DNA from: a virus
Strand: one strand, 5' to 3'
Length of the DNA stretch: 64,000 nucleotides
IMG/VR virus record: IMGVR_UViG_3300047374_000556
Location: 1 to 64,000 of that record
Of the stretch, positions 22,878 to 31,502 are shown one piece after another. Positions within the stretch are counted from its first letter, which is position 1. Each line of letters starts with the position of its first letter. The translations under genes and the position numbers were made by a program. Under the pieces are notes generated by a model. The model saw only the letters and a program-made list of their open reading frames with translations, made no database searches and was not told the DNA's origin.

Positions 22878-23738
22878 TTAAAGTGGTGTATCTTTATTTA
22901 AGTCTTTTATCATTTCATTTAAATTTATATACTCAGGATAATCTCCGCAGTATTGTTTAAGTCCCTTAGGTAATGATGGATGCATATTAGGATACCCAAA
23001 GATATCATCAGATTTTATTTTTGATTTAAAATCTTCAAACTTATTCCAAACATTTTTAGTCCATTTTTCATATAGTGGAATATTATTCGAGTTTCCTGTT
23101 GGTGGTTTTGTGTAATGATTAATTTTACTCTTTACCCTAGTCTCACCTACCCATGCAAAATGATAACATGATTCATCTTCTACTTTACAACTATTGCAAT
23201 ATTGTGAAGAAATGTTGCAGTGTCCGTAAATATTTCCTGGTTTATGTCTCGCAATTCTAGAGAAAAAGTTCCATCTATCTGATTGCTCATCAACAGTGAT
23301 TGTTTTATGATCCTTTAAAAAAACATAATGATCTATTTCAATGGAGTTTACTTCTAGGTTTTTTTTAAAAATGTCATCAACTTTTTCAAGTAATGACTTG
23401 TTGAAAAATTCATCTAAATCAAAGCACCAAAAAGAATCAATATCATCCCGAACATAAGATGATCCAACTGCAAACATTTTTCTTTTCTGAAAAGAGCCGT
23501 CTCCTTTGAAATTTGTTACATCGGACAGATCAGTCTTTTCGATTAAAATAATTTTGCTATCTGGATCTGGATAATCTTTTATAAACTCATGAGATCCATC
23601 GGTAGAGAAATGGAAGTTTGGAGTTCCTACATTTAAATCATAAAAAATTAATTGATCAAAATTATCATACAGAAAATCCATTTTTTGTTTTAAAAATGGA
23701 AGTTCATTGTAAAGAATGCTAAAGTGACATTTTCTCAT
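22878..23738 (-). CDS. glycosyltransferase-like protein (286 aa)
   Basis: A 286-residue soluble protein starting MRKCHFSILYNELPFLKQKMDFLYDNFDQLIFYD. SFWCFDLDEFF near residues 100-110 resembles the DxD metal site of GT-A glycosyltransferases (family 17/92 type), and a Cys-rich CNISSQYCNSCKVEDESC segment lies later. It lies nine bases downstream of the aminotransferase gene. A transferase role is likely, the donor and acceptor unknown. Confidence 0.65.
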   Translation of the reverse strand: MRKCHFSILYNELPFLKQKMDFLYDNFDQLIFYDLNVGTPNFHFSTDGSHEFIKDYPDPDSKIILIEKTDLSDVTNFKGDGSFQKRKMFAVGSSYVRDDIDSFWCFDLDEFFNKSLLEKVDDIFKKNLEVNSIEIDHYVFLKDHKTITVDEQSDRWNFFSRIARHKPGNIYGHCNISSQYCNSCKVEDESCYHFAWVGETRVKSKINHYTKPPTGNSNNIPLYEKWTKNVWNKFEDFKSKIKSDDIFGYPNMHPSLPKGLKQYCGDYPEYINLNEMIKDLNKDTPL

Positions 23739-23747
23739 TTAGTAAAG

Positions 23748-24878
23748 CTATTGTTTAAAATAATCTTTAATATGTTTGCAAATGTATACAACCTCAGGCT
23801 TTGTCAATTCAGGGTAGCTGGGCAACATTAAAACGCTCTTCCATAGCTCATCTGCGACACAGTCATTAGGGTATTGACTTAAGTGTTTGTGCTGATTTAT
23901 TGGTGGGAACATACTGCGTGAGTCAATCTTGTTTCTGTATAAATTTAATTGTAAATCTGCCGCTGATTTTAATTTGCATTTTATAGAAAACATCCAATTT
24001 GAATGTGATGTATCTACTTCGGCTTCCTGAAAATCTACTTCATCAACCATGCACAATTCTTGTTTATAAGTATTGAATATTGTCCGCTTTTTTTCCAATA
24101 TTTCATCTAAGATTTCTAGTTGCCCTAGGAGTATGGCAGCTTGAACATTGGTCATGCGATAATTGTAACCTAATTTATTGAAAATATAATTACCAGAACA
24201 GTTTCCTTGATTTTTAACGGAGTTGAGGTGCTCAAATAATTCTTCGTCATTAGTGAAAACTGCTCCGCCCTCGCCACTTGTTATGGTTTTATTTCCAAAA
24301 AAAGAGACAGAAGAAAGTAATGAAGCGTTACCGCTTAAGGTGTTGTTGTACGAACCTAAAAAACCCTCGCAATTATCTTCAACAAAAATGGTACGATTAC
24401 TCCAATCGCGAATGCTGTTTTGAATTTTAGGTACATTTACTATATTCCCAAGATTGTGAACGACGAGAACGCCGATCATTCTTGCGTGATCTAAATGAGG
24501 CATGATGTCTTTTAGGTTATGCTCTGCATGTATTGCGTCAATATAGTTTGAGTTCCAGGTGTCTGGATTCATTTCGGCAACTCTAAAAATATAATCTTCT
24601 GACATCATAAAGCTATTCCACGCGGCAACATATACGCCGTTTGGAACAATCAATGTATCTATGTCAGGGTATTTGTGCTTTAGACCTATAGAAAGTAAAT
24701 GGGTCGCAGAAGTTCCGCTATTGGTTAAGAGGGCGAATTTAGATTGATTTTTTTCTTTAACCATATCTTCTGCCTGAGAGACGTATTTTCCTTGAGAAGA
24801 TATCCAGCCAGAATCTATAGCTTCGTGCGCATATCGCAGACTATTGGGAGGTAAATAAGGCTTGTAAATTGGTATCAT
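23748..24878 (-). CDS. DegT-family sugar aminotransferase, GDP-perosamine synthase candidate
   Basis: A 376-residue PLP enzyme of the DegT/DnrJ/EryC1/StrS family. MIPIYKPYLPPNS...AIDSGWISSQGKYVSQAED closely follows perosamine synthetases; later come LTNSGTSATHL, VEDNCEGFLGSYNN and FFGNKTITSGEGGAVF, the last with the PLP Lys. With gmd in the same block, conversion of GDP-4-keto-6-deoxymannose to GDP-perosamine is the natural reading; other 4-amino sugars cannot be excluded. A formyltransferase-like gene follows upstream. Confidence 0.8.
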   Translation of the reverse strand: MIPIYKPYLPPNSLRYAHEAIDSGWISSQGKYVSQAEDMVKEKNQSKFALLTNSGTSATHLLSIGLKHKYPDIDTLIVPNGVYVAAWNSFMMSEDYIFRVAEMNPDTWNSNYIDAIHAEHNLKDIMPHLDHARMIGVLVVHNLGNIVNVPKIQNSIRDWSNRTIFVEDNCEGFLGSYNNTLSGNASLLSSVSFFGNKTITSGEGGAVFTNDEELFEHLNSVKNQGNCSGNYIFNKLGYNYRMTNVQAAILLGQLEILDEILEKKRTIFNTYKQELCMVDEVDFQEAEVDTSHSNWMFSIKCKLKSAADLQLNLYRNKIDSRSMFPPINQHKHLSQYPNDCVADELWKSVLMLPSYPELTKPEVVYICKHIKDYFKQ

Positions 24879-24908
24879 TGTCTGCCGCTAAATTCGACTG
24901 ATATTTTT

Positions 24909-25217
24909 TTAATAAGTTTTGTGTTTTCGTTGAATAAACTTTCCGTCATCTAAATCTTTTCCAGATAAGCCAGATTTTATAATGTCTATGATTTTTTCAT
25001 CTATCTCATCGATAATTGAATTTCTTTGGACATTAAGGTCTGCAACTTTTTTGAAACAATTAAAGATCGCTTCTTGATCTTTTTCGTTAGACAAGTATTC
25101 TTTTTTGAATTGATCGAAATCCATGTGTCTAATTGCGTAATAAATCTCTTGATTATTCCACATTTTAAGATCAGCTGTAATTAATTTATCTATTAAACTG
25201 CCTATTGTATCTGCCAT
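24909..25217 (-). CDS. DUF4254-like small protein (102 aa)
   Basis: A 102-residue helical protein beginning MADTIGSLIDKLITADLKMWNNQE, which matches the opening of DUF4254 proteins found in LPS and polysaccharide loci. The form here is shorter than typical members. Preceded by a TATATAATAATATT box ending at the ATG. It sits inside the sugar block, which fits a glycan-related role; no reaction is established. Confidence 0.65.
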   Translation of the reverse strand: MADTIGSLIDKLITADLKMWNNQEIYYAIRHMDFDQFKKEYLSNEKDQEAIFNCFKKVADLNVQRNSIIDEIDEKIIDIIKSGLSGKDLDDGKFIQRKHKTY

Positions 25218-25263
25218 AATATTATTATATAGTTAAATTTATTTATTTCCATAATTTTAAAAT

Positions 25264-25965
25264 TTAAAGTTCATTTATCGACTTAATTTCTTTCCCTTTA
25301 TATGTTGCACATTTTAAAGGAGGGTATATCATGGCTCTTATAAAACGCTCTTTTTTGTCAATGGCCCAGGATTCATCTATTTCTCCGCTATGAGGGCAGC
25401 CTCTTTTATTATATGTTATGGTTCCTTTTTGTTCTGAGCCTGCGTAACCATTTTCAATTAACGATAACACTTTATTGAAAAATTTTAAGGCTTCAAACAT
25501 TGTTCTTTGATATAAGGTTTCTTGAGTATCGAATTCCTCTATTAATACTCTTTCTTGAAGAATTATTTTACCATCATCGATTTTTTCATTCATGAAGTGA
25601 TATGTAAAGCCAGCTTCTTTATCTCCATTTATTAAGGCCCAAGTTAGACTACTACAACCTCTGTATTTTGGCAATAACGACGGATGGAGATTGAAGCTGT
25701 TTTTTGTCAATACCTCCGCTGGAATGATATAAGAGTAATATACTGAAATCACTATGTCTGGATTAAAAGGAAGGTTCTCTTTTTTAATTTTTTCTAAAGA
25801 ATAATTTATTTTTAATTTTTTACAGTAGTTTTCCATATCATTAATATAATAAGGTCTTCGCTCTGTATAAACATATAGATTTACATCTTTTCTCGAATGC
25901 AGGATCTCTAAGGCTTTGCAGCCTGCCCAGTTTGTTCCGCATAATATAACGTTTTTTATTTTCAT
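25264..25965 (-). CDS. sugar N-formyltransferase-like protein
   Basis: A 233-residue member of the methionyl-tRNA formyltransferase-like superfamily using N10-formyl-tetrahydrofolate. The active core reads FNLHPSLLPKYRGCSSLTWALINGDKEAGFTYHFM, with the Asn, His and downstream DDGKII Asp of the family. It is too short to include an anticodon-type domain, unlike Fmt. With gmd and a perosamine synthase-like gene alongside, GDP-perosamine N-formylation (as by WbkC in Brucella) is a reasonable inference. Confidence 0.78.
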   Translation of the reverse strand: MKIKNVILCGTNWAGCKALEILHSRKDVNLYVYTERRPYYINDMENYCKKLKINYSLEKIKKENLPFNPDIVISVYYSYIIPAEVLTKNSFNLHPSLLPKYRGCSSLTWALINGDKEAGFTYHFMNEKIDDGKIILQERVLIEEFDTQETLYQRTMFEALKFFNKVLSLIENGYAGSEQKGTITYNKRGCPHSGEIDESWAIDKKERFIRAMIYPPLKCATYKGKEIKSINEL

Positions 25966-26645
25966 GTAGAAATTATTTTGTATTTTTCTTTATTTCTGAA
26001 ATTTAAATTGTCCCTAATCGGGTAAAAAAATGCTTTTTGGTTTTCTTTTGGTATATCTAACATTTCAATTAAGCAGAGTAGGCCGCCATTCATTATATGA
26101 AGCTCTTTAGCTCTTTTTATTATAGGCTCCATTTCAAAAATATTCAAGTCTGGTATATTTTTTACTACTTGTAGGTTAGTTGAAGCTTGAAATGTAAAGC
26201 CTCTGCGCTCATCATCAAAAACGAAGGCGAAATCTTCTTTTGGGCAATATTTTTCAATTATATGCCGCTCATTAAGTTTAGGAGATGACCAGTGTGTATA
26301 TTTTATATTGTAGTCTAAATTTAAGAGGTCATAAAAAGCTTTGTCCCAGTATATATCTGAAAGATGTCTGCCATGCGGTATTAAAGTTCTAATTACATTT
26401 AAATTTAAATCTTTTGATATTTGATTGGATTCTTGATCTTCATTTATTCCTGGTATCTCTACGACTTCAATGTCTTCGTAATCCTTGTATAAAAAAGATA
26501 TATTTTGCACATTCCGAGTTTTAGTTAGTACATGTATTTTCTTTTGAAGTTCAATTCTAAGGTAGTGAACAATGCCACAGCAAGATATTTGATCTCCAAG
26601 CCCTAGGTGGGATCTGAATAAAATGTCTTTATTAAAAAACTTCAT
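25962..26645 (-). CDS. glycan-related transferase-like protein (227 aa)
   Basis: A 227-residue protein opening LFRSHLGLGDQISCCGIVHYLRIELQKKIHV, like the N-terminus of GT9-like or polysaccharide proteins. The rest (DERRGFTFQASTNLQVVKNIPDLNIFEMEPIIKRAKELHIMNGGLLCLIEML) resembles a substrate-binding C-terminus. It overlaps the formyltransferase gene by four bases. Role in glycan assembly is likely from context; the reaction is unknown. Confidence 0.55.
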   Translation of the reverse strand: MKFFNKDILFRSHLGLGDQISCCGIVHYLRIELQKKIHVLTKTRNVQNISFLYKDYEDIEVVEIPGINEDQESNQISKDLNLNVIRTLIPHGRHLSDIYWDKAFYDLLNLDYNIKYTHWSSPKLNERHIIEKYCPKEDFAFVFDDERRGFTFQASTNLQVVKNIPDLNIFEMEPIIKRAKELHIMNGGLLCLIEMLDIPKENQKAFFYPIRDNLNFRNKEKYKIIST

Positions 26646-27283
26646 TGACTATAAGATATGAGCGGTACATTAAGGAAAATGCCCCTGTATCCATTGCGCA
26701 CTAAGTCTTGGCAGAATTTACCATCTTCTCCCATTTCCTTTTTACCGAAAGAAATTTGCTGATACTTTAATGATTTAAATATTTCTGATTTTACTGTAAG
26801 GTGCCCGTGGCAAATTGCGAAATTATTATCTACAATTAAATTTGTATGAGTAGAATTTATACTGAAGTTATGATATGTGTCAATATTTAATGATTTAATA
26901 TTTTCAAACTTTGAATTGTTGATTTGATAGTTGTGAAGCAAGAAATCGTAACCTTGTATGTGATGTTTACAAAATTCAATTTTTTGAGGATGCGGAATAT
27001 CGTCAACATCAAAAAACATAATATAATCAGATTCGCTCATCGATGCTCCAGCGTTTCTCGCAACTGATTGAACACACCTTTGTTCTTGATTTGTGTTTTT
27101 TATTGGGACGTTTTTATTATTAATTTGTACGTTTTTATACTTTTTAAGTAAATGATTCTTTATGCCGCTAGAGGATATTATAATCTCGTCAGGAGTGTCA
27201 GTTTGGTTTTTGAATTGCTCCAGTAATCCGTCAAGCAAATAAAAATCTAAATCATAACATGTAATACATAAAGCAATACTCAT
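26642..27283 (-). CDS. GT2-like glycosyltransferase (213 aa)
   Basis: A 213-residue GT-A-type protein: SIALCITCYDLDFYLLDGLLEQFKNQTDTPDEIIISSSG, then RNAGASMSESDYIMFFDVDDIPHPQKIE, with the DVDD metal site near residue 95. It overlaps the neighbour by four bases. The donor and acceptor are not predictable. Confidence 0.75.
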   Translation of the reverse strand: MSIALCITCYDLDFYLLDGLLEQFKNQTDTPDEIIISSSGIKNHLLKKYKNVQINNKNVPIKNTNQEQRCVQSVARNAGASMSESDYIMFFDVDDIPHPQKIEFCKHHIQGYDFLLHNYQINNSKFENIKSLNIDTYHNFSINSTHTNLIVDNNFAICHGHLTVKSEIFKSLKYQQISFGKKEMGEDGKFCQDLVRNGYRGIFLNVPLISYSQ

Positions 27284-27284
27284 T

Positions 27285-27941
27285 TTACCATCTTTCTATT
27301 GGGCCCACTTGATTGTCTGCAGTTATACGTTCTCCTATAAAAGAGCCATGTTTAAATGGTTGGTGATTTGGGAATTTTATGCCGTTATGTCTTTGCCTAT
27401 CGTCGTGTTCCAAGAAATTTTTGTTATATTTTTCGTATAAAAAATGCAATGATCTTTGATCGTCATTATAATGGGTTCCAAAAGATGAATTAATCACTTG
27501 TTGGTATGCTTGAACTGTGTCGATAGGACCTTGCGTTTTTGCGCCCCATAATCCACCCATAACATAAAGATGGTGATGAAAGTGATCACGCATTGAATGA
27601 AACTGAAAATCACTATTCTCCCATTCTAAAACAGCTTGGTATTCTTTATCTGAAATTCTAGAATCACAATCCCTACTCACAAAGATTGAAATTTCGGAGT
27701 CTAACATTGGTTTGAATCTTTCAAAAAGCATTGAAAAATCTTTAGAGCTTTCTGATAAAATAATTTTGCCTCCGACTTCTTTGATTTTTTCTTGAATATC
27801 TTGGCTTACTGATGGGTGAGTATAAAACCAGCTTTCCCAACCTGAATAAAATTCACTACCAATACTTTTGGCGTTTTCGATTGCACCGACTGTATAATGC
27901 TCGCAGTCTCCCCAGAGTGAAAATGATACTACTTTTTTCAT
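27285..27941 (-). CDS. glycosyltransferase-like protein (218 aa)
   Basis: A 218-residue protein with FSLWGDCEHYTVGAIENAKSIGSEFYSGWE at the start and FVSRDCDSRISDKEYQAVLEWENSDFQFHSMRDHFHHHLYVMGGLWG in the middle. The 'SRD(S/C)DSR...RDH..H...MGG(L/M)WG' pattern is known to me from viral and bacterial glycosyltransferase-like proteins. The DxDSR cluster would bind metal and nucleotide. Role inferred from context. Confidence 0.65.
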   Translation of the reverse strand: MKKVVSFSLWGDCEHYTVGAIENAKSIGSEFYSGWESWFYTHPSVSQDIQEKIKEVGGKIILSESSKDFSMLFERFKPMLDSEISIFVSRDCDSRISDKEYQAVLEWENSDFQFHSMRDHFHHHLYVMGGLWGAKTQGPIDTVQAYQQVINSSFGTHYNDDQRSLHFLYEKYNKNFLEHDDRQRHNGIKFPNHQPFKHGSFIGERITADNQVGPIERW

Positions 27942-28666
27942 GTTTTATATTTTGATTGTATTTCTTTATCGTGCGATTCTGACTCTTTGATTTTAGCTTG
28001 AGAGGCTGAATCAGGCCTATATAAAAAGTCACCAATGATATCTTGAGTTCTTTTAAATCTCATGCCCATCGAAAACATTCGCAACCACATGTCATAATCC
28101 GCAGAAGAAAAATATTTTTCATCAAATTCACCAGCGTCCATCAGGGAGGCTTTTTTGACTAAAGGAAATGGCCCACAGGGATTAATTGTAAACATTAATT
28201 TTTTCTCTGATTCAGATAGTAGGGAGTCAGTTAAGTTTTTCCAATATTCACCTATAGGTAGGTTGTTTCCGCCAATTTCAGATACGAAATTGTGAACTCC
28301 GTAAAATAAATCTATCTCTGGAAACTCTTCGATATACCTATGATAGGTTGAAAGGGCGCAAAAATTAAGCCTATCGTCTGTGTTAAAATTCATAACATAT
28401 GGAGTGCTAGCTTTAGCTACTGCCAAATTCCATGCTCCATAAATGGATAAAAATCCAGGTTCAAAAATAGACACATTAATATGTGAGTTGAATTTAAAAT
28501 TTTTAATTTTCTCAAGAGAGCCATCTGTTGAGCCCGCGTCTATGAAAAATAATTCAAAGGCTGCGCAAATCTGAGAGTTGATATTATTTAAATAACCTTC
28601 AATCCATTTAATTGAATTATAAGTAGAGCAGTAAACCGTAATTTTACTTGTGGATAAAGTAGACAT
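27938..28666 (-). CDS. GT2 family glycosyltransferase (242 aa)
   Basis: The frame extends to 28861, but that part overlaps the upstream gene by over 200 bases and lacks the family. The start at 28666 (MSTLSTSKITVYCSTYNSIKW), with AGAGAA just before it, is preferred. GT-A features: VYCSTYNSIKWIEGYLNNINSQ, ELFFIDAGSTDGSLEKIKNF, VMNFNTDDRLNF and EFDEKYFSSADYDMWLRM. A GT2 fold is therefore likely; acceptor unknown. Confidence 0.75.
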   Translation of the reverse strand: MSTLSTSKITVYCSTYNSIKWIEGYLNNINSQICAAFELFFIDAGSTDGSLEKIKNFKFNSHINVSIFEPGFLSIYGAWNLAVAKASTPYVMNFNTDDRLNFCALSTYHRYIEEFPEIDLFYGVHNFVSEIGGNNLPIGEYWKNLTDSLLSESEKKLMFTINPCGPFPLVKKASLMDAGEFDEKYFSSADYDMWLRMFSMGMRFKRTQDIIGDFLYRPDSASQAKIKESESHDKEIQSKYKT

Positions 28667-29399
28667 CTTCTCTTTCATTTTGGTATTGTTTAAATTCACT
28701 ACAAACAGGTTCGCCCATAATAAACTTTTTATCTTTGAATTGTGATCTAAGTAAATACTGGCAAAGCCACATATCTGAATTGAATTCTGGAACACCCATA
28801 GATTCTCTAACCTCCACAAATTTAGAGTAAAAGTTAGACATATCTTCATAAGCTCCACCAACTACTCCCATATTAATTAAATCCCACAAATCAATGTTTA
28901 GCATAAACATCATTTTATCCTCGAAATTAAATTTGTCATGAACATTTAAATAATCCCCAAAATGCTTAAGTTTAATGCTGTCTTTGCATGCGAAGTAAGA
29001 TATGTCGGGATGATCCTTGATTAAGTTCAATGGGCTCTTTACGACCTTTACATCTGAAGCATCAGCATGAAAAACGTAATCAAATTTATTCTTTTTTAAA
29101 AAATCATTGAAACAAAAAAACCGATAATCATTATTTGAGTATTCGAAGTCTCCTACTTTTATAAATTTTATATCTTCTGTTGTATATTCCTCAATAAAAG
29201 CGTCAGAAAGATTATCGTGAAATATAAAACCTTTTAATTTTAATTTATCAACTGATTCGTACCAAGGTTTAATGTATTCAATTTCATTGTTCTGCACTTT
29301 ACCATCCGCAGCCCTTCCTACGACATAAGCATCAGTTGGGCTATTTGGGTGTTTCTTTTTAGAAAAATAAGAAGTTAGAATAGCTATTGAATCTGACAT
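28644..29399 (-). CDS. glycosyltransferase-like protein (251 aa)
   Basis: A 251-residue protein at the head of the glycosyltransferase run. It has SIAILTSYFSKKKHPNSP at the start, KFDYVFHADASDVKVVKSPLNLI near residue 115 (an ADASDV metal-site-like motif) and a C-terminal DMWLCQYLLRS. The pattern resembles small GT-A enzymes. Preceded by a TATATAATAATATA box that ends at the ATG. Confidence 0.65.
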   Translation of the reverse strand: MSDSIAILTSYFSKKKHPNSPTDAYVVGRAADGKVQNNEIEYIKPWYESVDKLKLKGFIFHDNLSDAFIEEYTTEDIKFIKVGDFEYSNNDYRFFCFNDFLKKNKFDYVFHADASDVKVVKSPLNLIKDHPDISYFACKDSIKLKHFGDYLNVHDKFNFEDKMMFMLNIDLWDLINMGVVGGAYEDMSNFYSKFVEVRESMGVPEFNSDMWLCQYLLRSQFKDKKFIMGEPVCSEFKQYQNEREDVYFIHK

Positions 29400-29433
29400 T
29401 ATATTATTATATATTAACTTAGATAAAAATCCA

Positions 29434-29458
29434 TAAAAAAGGGGCGCAAAGCGCCCCT
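29434..29458 (-). terminator. rho-independent terminator for the porin-like operon
   Basis: On the minus strand an 8-bp perfect stem (AGGGGCGC pairing with GCGCCCCT) around a 3-base loop is followed by six T. It stands 28 bases after the stop of the small membrane gene at 29486, so it ends the transcript of the 29.5-30.4 kb genes. Confidence 0.92.
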
Positions 29459-29485
29459 AAATTAAACTCAATAAAGAGTTAGTTG

Positions 29486-29728
29486 TTACTTATCAGAACT
29501 TGTAGATTTCTGGAATAAGGCAACAATTAGCAAAAGCGTAATAACTCCTGCAAGACTTGCGCCTTGTCCTACAAATCCAGTAACTACTTCTTGGAGATTT
29601 CCAATTACATCAATTGGAGCTCCAGTACCGAATACAACTTGAGCGACAACAAGAAGCCCAATTAGCGTTAATAACAAGCTAGTGACTCCACCAGCATAAG
29701 TTTTGATTATTTCTAACGTATTTTTCAT
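29486..29728 (-). CDS. two-span small membrane protein, holin-like candidate (80 aa)
   Basis: An 80-residue protein with two hydrophobic spans (residues about 14-34 GGVTSLLLTLIGLLVVAQVVF and 58-73 LAGVITLLLIVALF), a Gly-rich loop and a charged SSDK ending. The small size and two helices are like holins, but also like small coat or channel proteins, so holin is only a candidate. It directly follows the TorF-like gene and is closed by a strong terminator. Confidence 0.55.
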   Translation of the reverse strand: MKNTLEIIKTYAGGVTSLLLTLIGLLVVAQVVFGTGAPIDVIGNLQEVVTGFVGQGASLAGVITLLLIVALFQKSTSSDK

Positions 29729-29733
29729 AATAA

Positions 29734-30387
29734 TTAAAATTTAACAGTTAAAGCAGTTCCGAACACAAATTCGCGTTCATCCAAGTCATCTGCATCTACA
29801 TAATCTACTCCGACAGAGAGTTCTGCATTTTCCGAAATACTTTTGGAGATGTCAGCTCCAGCGGCATAATATGTTCGATCTGTACTGTTTGTTAAATCTG
29901 TATTACCAACTGCGGCTGACAAGTCGAGAGAGGCAATCGACAGATCGAAAGAATGACCTACTCCTAGCTCTACAGTATACAAAGACTCATCAAAGTCTCT
30001 ATAGACTGAAACAGATGGATTTAGCGCTACATTTGAAGAGACTCTAACCTGAAATTCAGAGAGAGCATCTCCAGGGCGATCTTCGAAATGATTTACTCCA
30101 GCATAAACAGATAGCAAGCCGTCCGAGAAAGATTTGCCTACTCCTGCTCCAAGATTATAACTATCTACTCCTGTATCAACAGATTGGTTCGTGCAAGCAT
30201 GGGCGCTTAAATCCACACCTCCAAGCGCTGAACCAAGTTTTACGGAAGATTGAACTGATTGTTCTGCCTTTTGAACTCCTCTGTAAAAGAAGTCAGATGC
30301 GTAACCTACTTTCGCAGAGTTGCCAGAAAAGGCGGCGTTAGTTGTAAGCCCTAAGGCTAGTAATAATGATACGATTTTTGTTTTCAT
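29734..30387 (-). CDS. TorF-like outer-membrane beta-barrel (porin-like)
   Basis: A 217-residue exported protein: signal MKTKIVSLLLALGLTTNAAFSG, then VGYASDFFYRGVQKAEQSV (the 'YxSDYxxRG' opening of the TorF/Gcw_chp porin family). Alternating strands such as SVKLGSALGGVDLSAHA, SLSVYAGVNHF and ASLDLSAAVGNTDL follow, and it ends on a Phe (LTVKF), the barrel closing signal. A phage-encoded outer-membrane barrel is unusual; it may alter host surface traits. It shares a short operon with the small membrane gene. Confidence 0.85.
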   Translation of the reverse strand: MKTKIVSLLLALGLTTNAAFSGNSAKVGYASDFFYRGVQKAEQSVQSSVKLGSALGGVDLSAHACTNQSVDTGVDSYNLGAGVGKSFSDGLLSVYAGVNHFEDRPGDALSEFQVRVSSNVALNPSVSVYRDFDESLYTVELGVGHSFDLSIASLDLSAAVGNTDLTNSTDRTYYAAGADISKSISENAELSVGVDYVDADDLDEREFVFGTALTVKF

Positions 30388-30406
30388 ATATTTTTTATAA
30401 TTAAAT

Positions 30407-30952
30407 TTATTTTATTCTAATTTCTTTCCAGCCTACTTTTTTGTCTTTGATTAAATCCCTTACTCTTCTTTGATTATTGTTTAATTGACTGTTTCCGCTT
30501 TTTACTTCTATAAAGGTAATTTCTTCTTCGCCGAATGATATATAATCTATGGGTTTTCCTAAAAATGTACAAGCTTCTGGATCGAATTCAAATTGATCGA
30601 GGAAAGGAGCTAGAGTTTCTGCGATATGACCGAGCCTTACTTCGCTACTCTTTTTTTGTGATGTGACTTTCTTTTTTGCTTCTTTTTCTTTAGCTAATTG
30701 TATTTCTAAATCATTTAAAGTTAAAACTATACCTTTCTCTTTTTTATCTAATTCAATTTTTCGTTCTTGAATAATTTCTTGTTCACGTTTTAATGATGCG
30801 TTAAGTTCAGATATTGTTGTATTTAATTGATCCTCTCTAGTTTTTAATAATTTATTTTCAGATGATAATAAACTGACGTTGTTTTTATATTGAGATTGAA
30901 AGTATAAACTTGCTATTAGTATAATTATAGATATAAAAGCGATAATTTCCAT
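30407..30952 (-). CDS. membrane-anchored Holliday-junction resolvase-like nuclease
   Basis: A 181-residue protein in three parts: an N-terminal membrane helix (EIIAFISIIILIASLYFQ), a coiled coil of about 80 residues, and a C-terminal PD-(D/E)XK domain beginning VRLGHIAETLAPFLDQFEFDPEACTFLGKPIDYISFG. The metal site is the Asp of PIDYISF and the Glu-Val-Lys of ITFIEVKSG. It matches proteins annotated as 'endonuclease related to archaeal Holliday junction resolvase'. The anchor and coil are known in that group. Substrate not proven. Confidence 0.8.
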   Translation of the reverse strand: MEIIAFISIIILIASLYFQSQYKNNVSLLSSENKLLKTREDQLNTTISELNASLKREQEIIQERKIELDKKEKGIVLTLNDLEIQLAKEKEAKKKVTSQKKSSEVRLGHIAETLAPFLDQFEFDPEACTFLGKPIDYISFGEEEITFIEVKSGNSQLNNNQRRVRDLIKDKKVGWKEIRIK

Positions 30953-30959
30953 ATTTTTT

Positions 30960-31502
30960 TTAGTTTGATCTTAGAAAGAGAGTTAAATCTCTGTCTTTTC
31001 CTAGAATATTAACCTCATTTTTGAGCTCACACTCTACCTCTAAATAACCTTTTTTAACTAGAGTATGGCACATTCTTAATGATTGAACATTATCATTAAC
31101 GACAAAAGCTCTTAATTTTTTGCATTGAAAAATTTCTCTGAATTTATCCACTAAATAAAAATATGTAGGCACAGCTCTAATAAATTCTATTCCGTTAATG
31201 CCTGAGTTTGGGGGATTAAATACATCTAATGTCCACGCATTGTTGAAGTCTTGAGGTTTATTGAATAACCAATACATTTTATTATTGTTTTTGCTGAAGC
31301 TGAAACCTTTTGTTGTGAAAGATTTTAATTTAAAAAATAATTCTCCATCAGTCTGATCCCAAAACATAAGCTTTCTGGATTCTTTGTCTAGGTCTCTTAA
31401 ATCTTTTAAGAAATTATCTACCCACAATGTTGATGGGGAGATTTTAAATCCTTTATGCTGATATGTTTTTTGAGAATTTGACGGATCAAATTCGCCAATC
31501 AC
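30960..31502 (-). CDS. hypothetical protein (180 aa), weakly GNAT-like
   Basis: A 180-residue soluble protein. The C-terminal third, KLRAFVVNDNVQSLRMCHTLVKKGYLEVE, has the 'AxVxxxNxxSLRxCxKxGY' ring seen at the end of GNAT acetyltransferase folds. The N-terminal two thirds do not show the acetyl-CoA loop clearly. It overlaps the small gene downstream by four bases. Treat as uncharacterised. Confidence 0.5.
   Translation of the reverse strand: MIGEFDPSNSQKTYQHKGFKISPSTLWVDNFLKDLRDLDKESRKLMFWDQTDGELFFKLKSFTTKGFSFSKNNNKMYWLFNKPQDFNNAWTLDVFNPPNSGINGIEFIRAVPTYFYLVDKFREIFQCKKLRAFVVNDNVQSLRMCHTLVKKGYLEVECELKNEVNILGKDRDLTLFLRSN

Noticed and set aside
27938-28861. Longer start for the GT2 gene
   Set aside because: The extra 65 codons overlap the upstream gene and have no glycosyltransferase features.
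29486-29728. Firm call of holin
   Set aside because: Two membrane spans and small size are not specific; no endolysin is adjacent.
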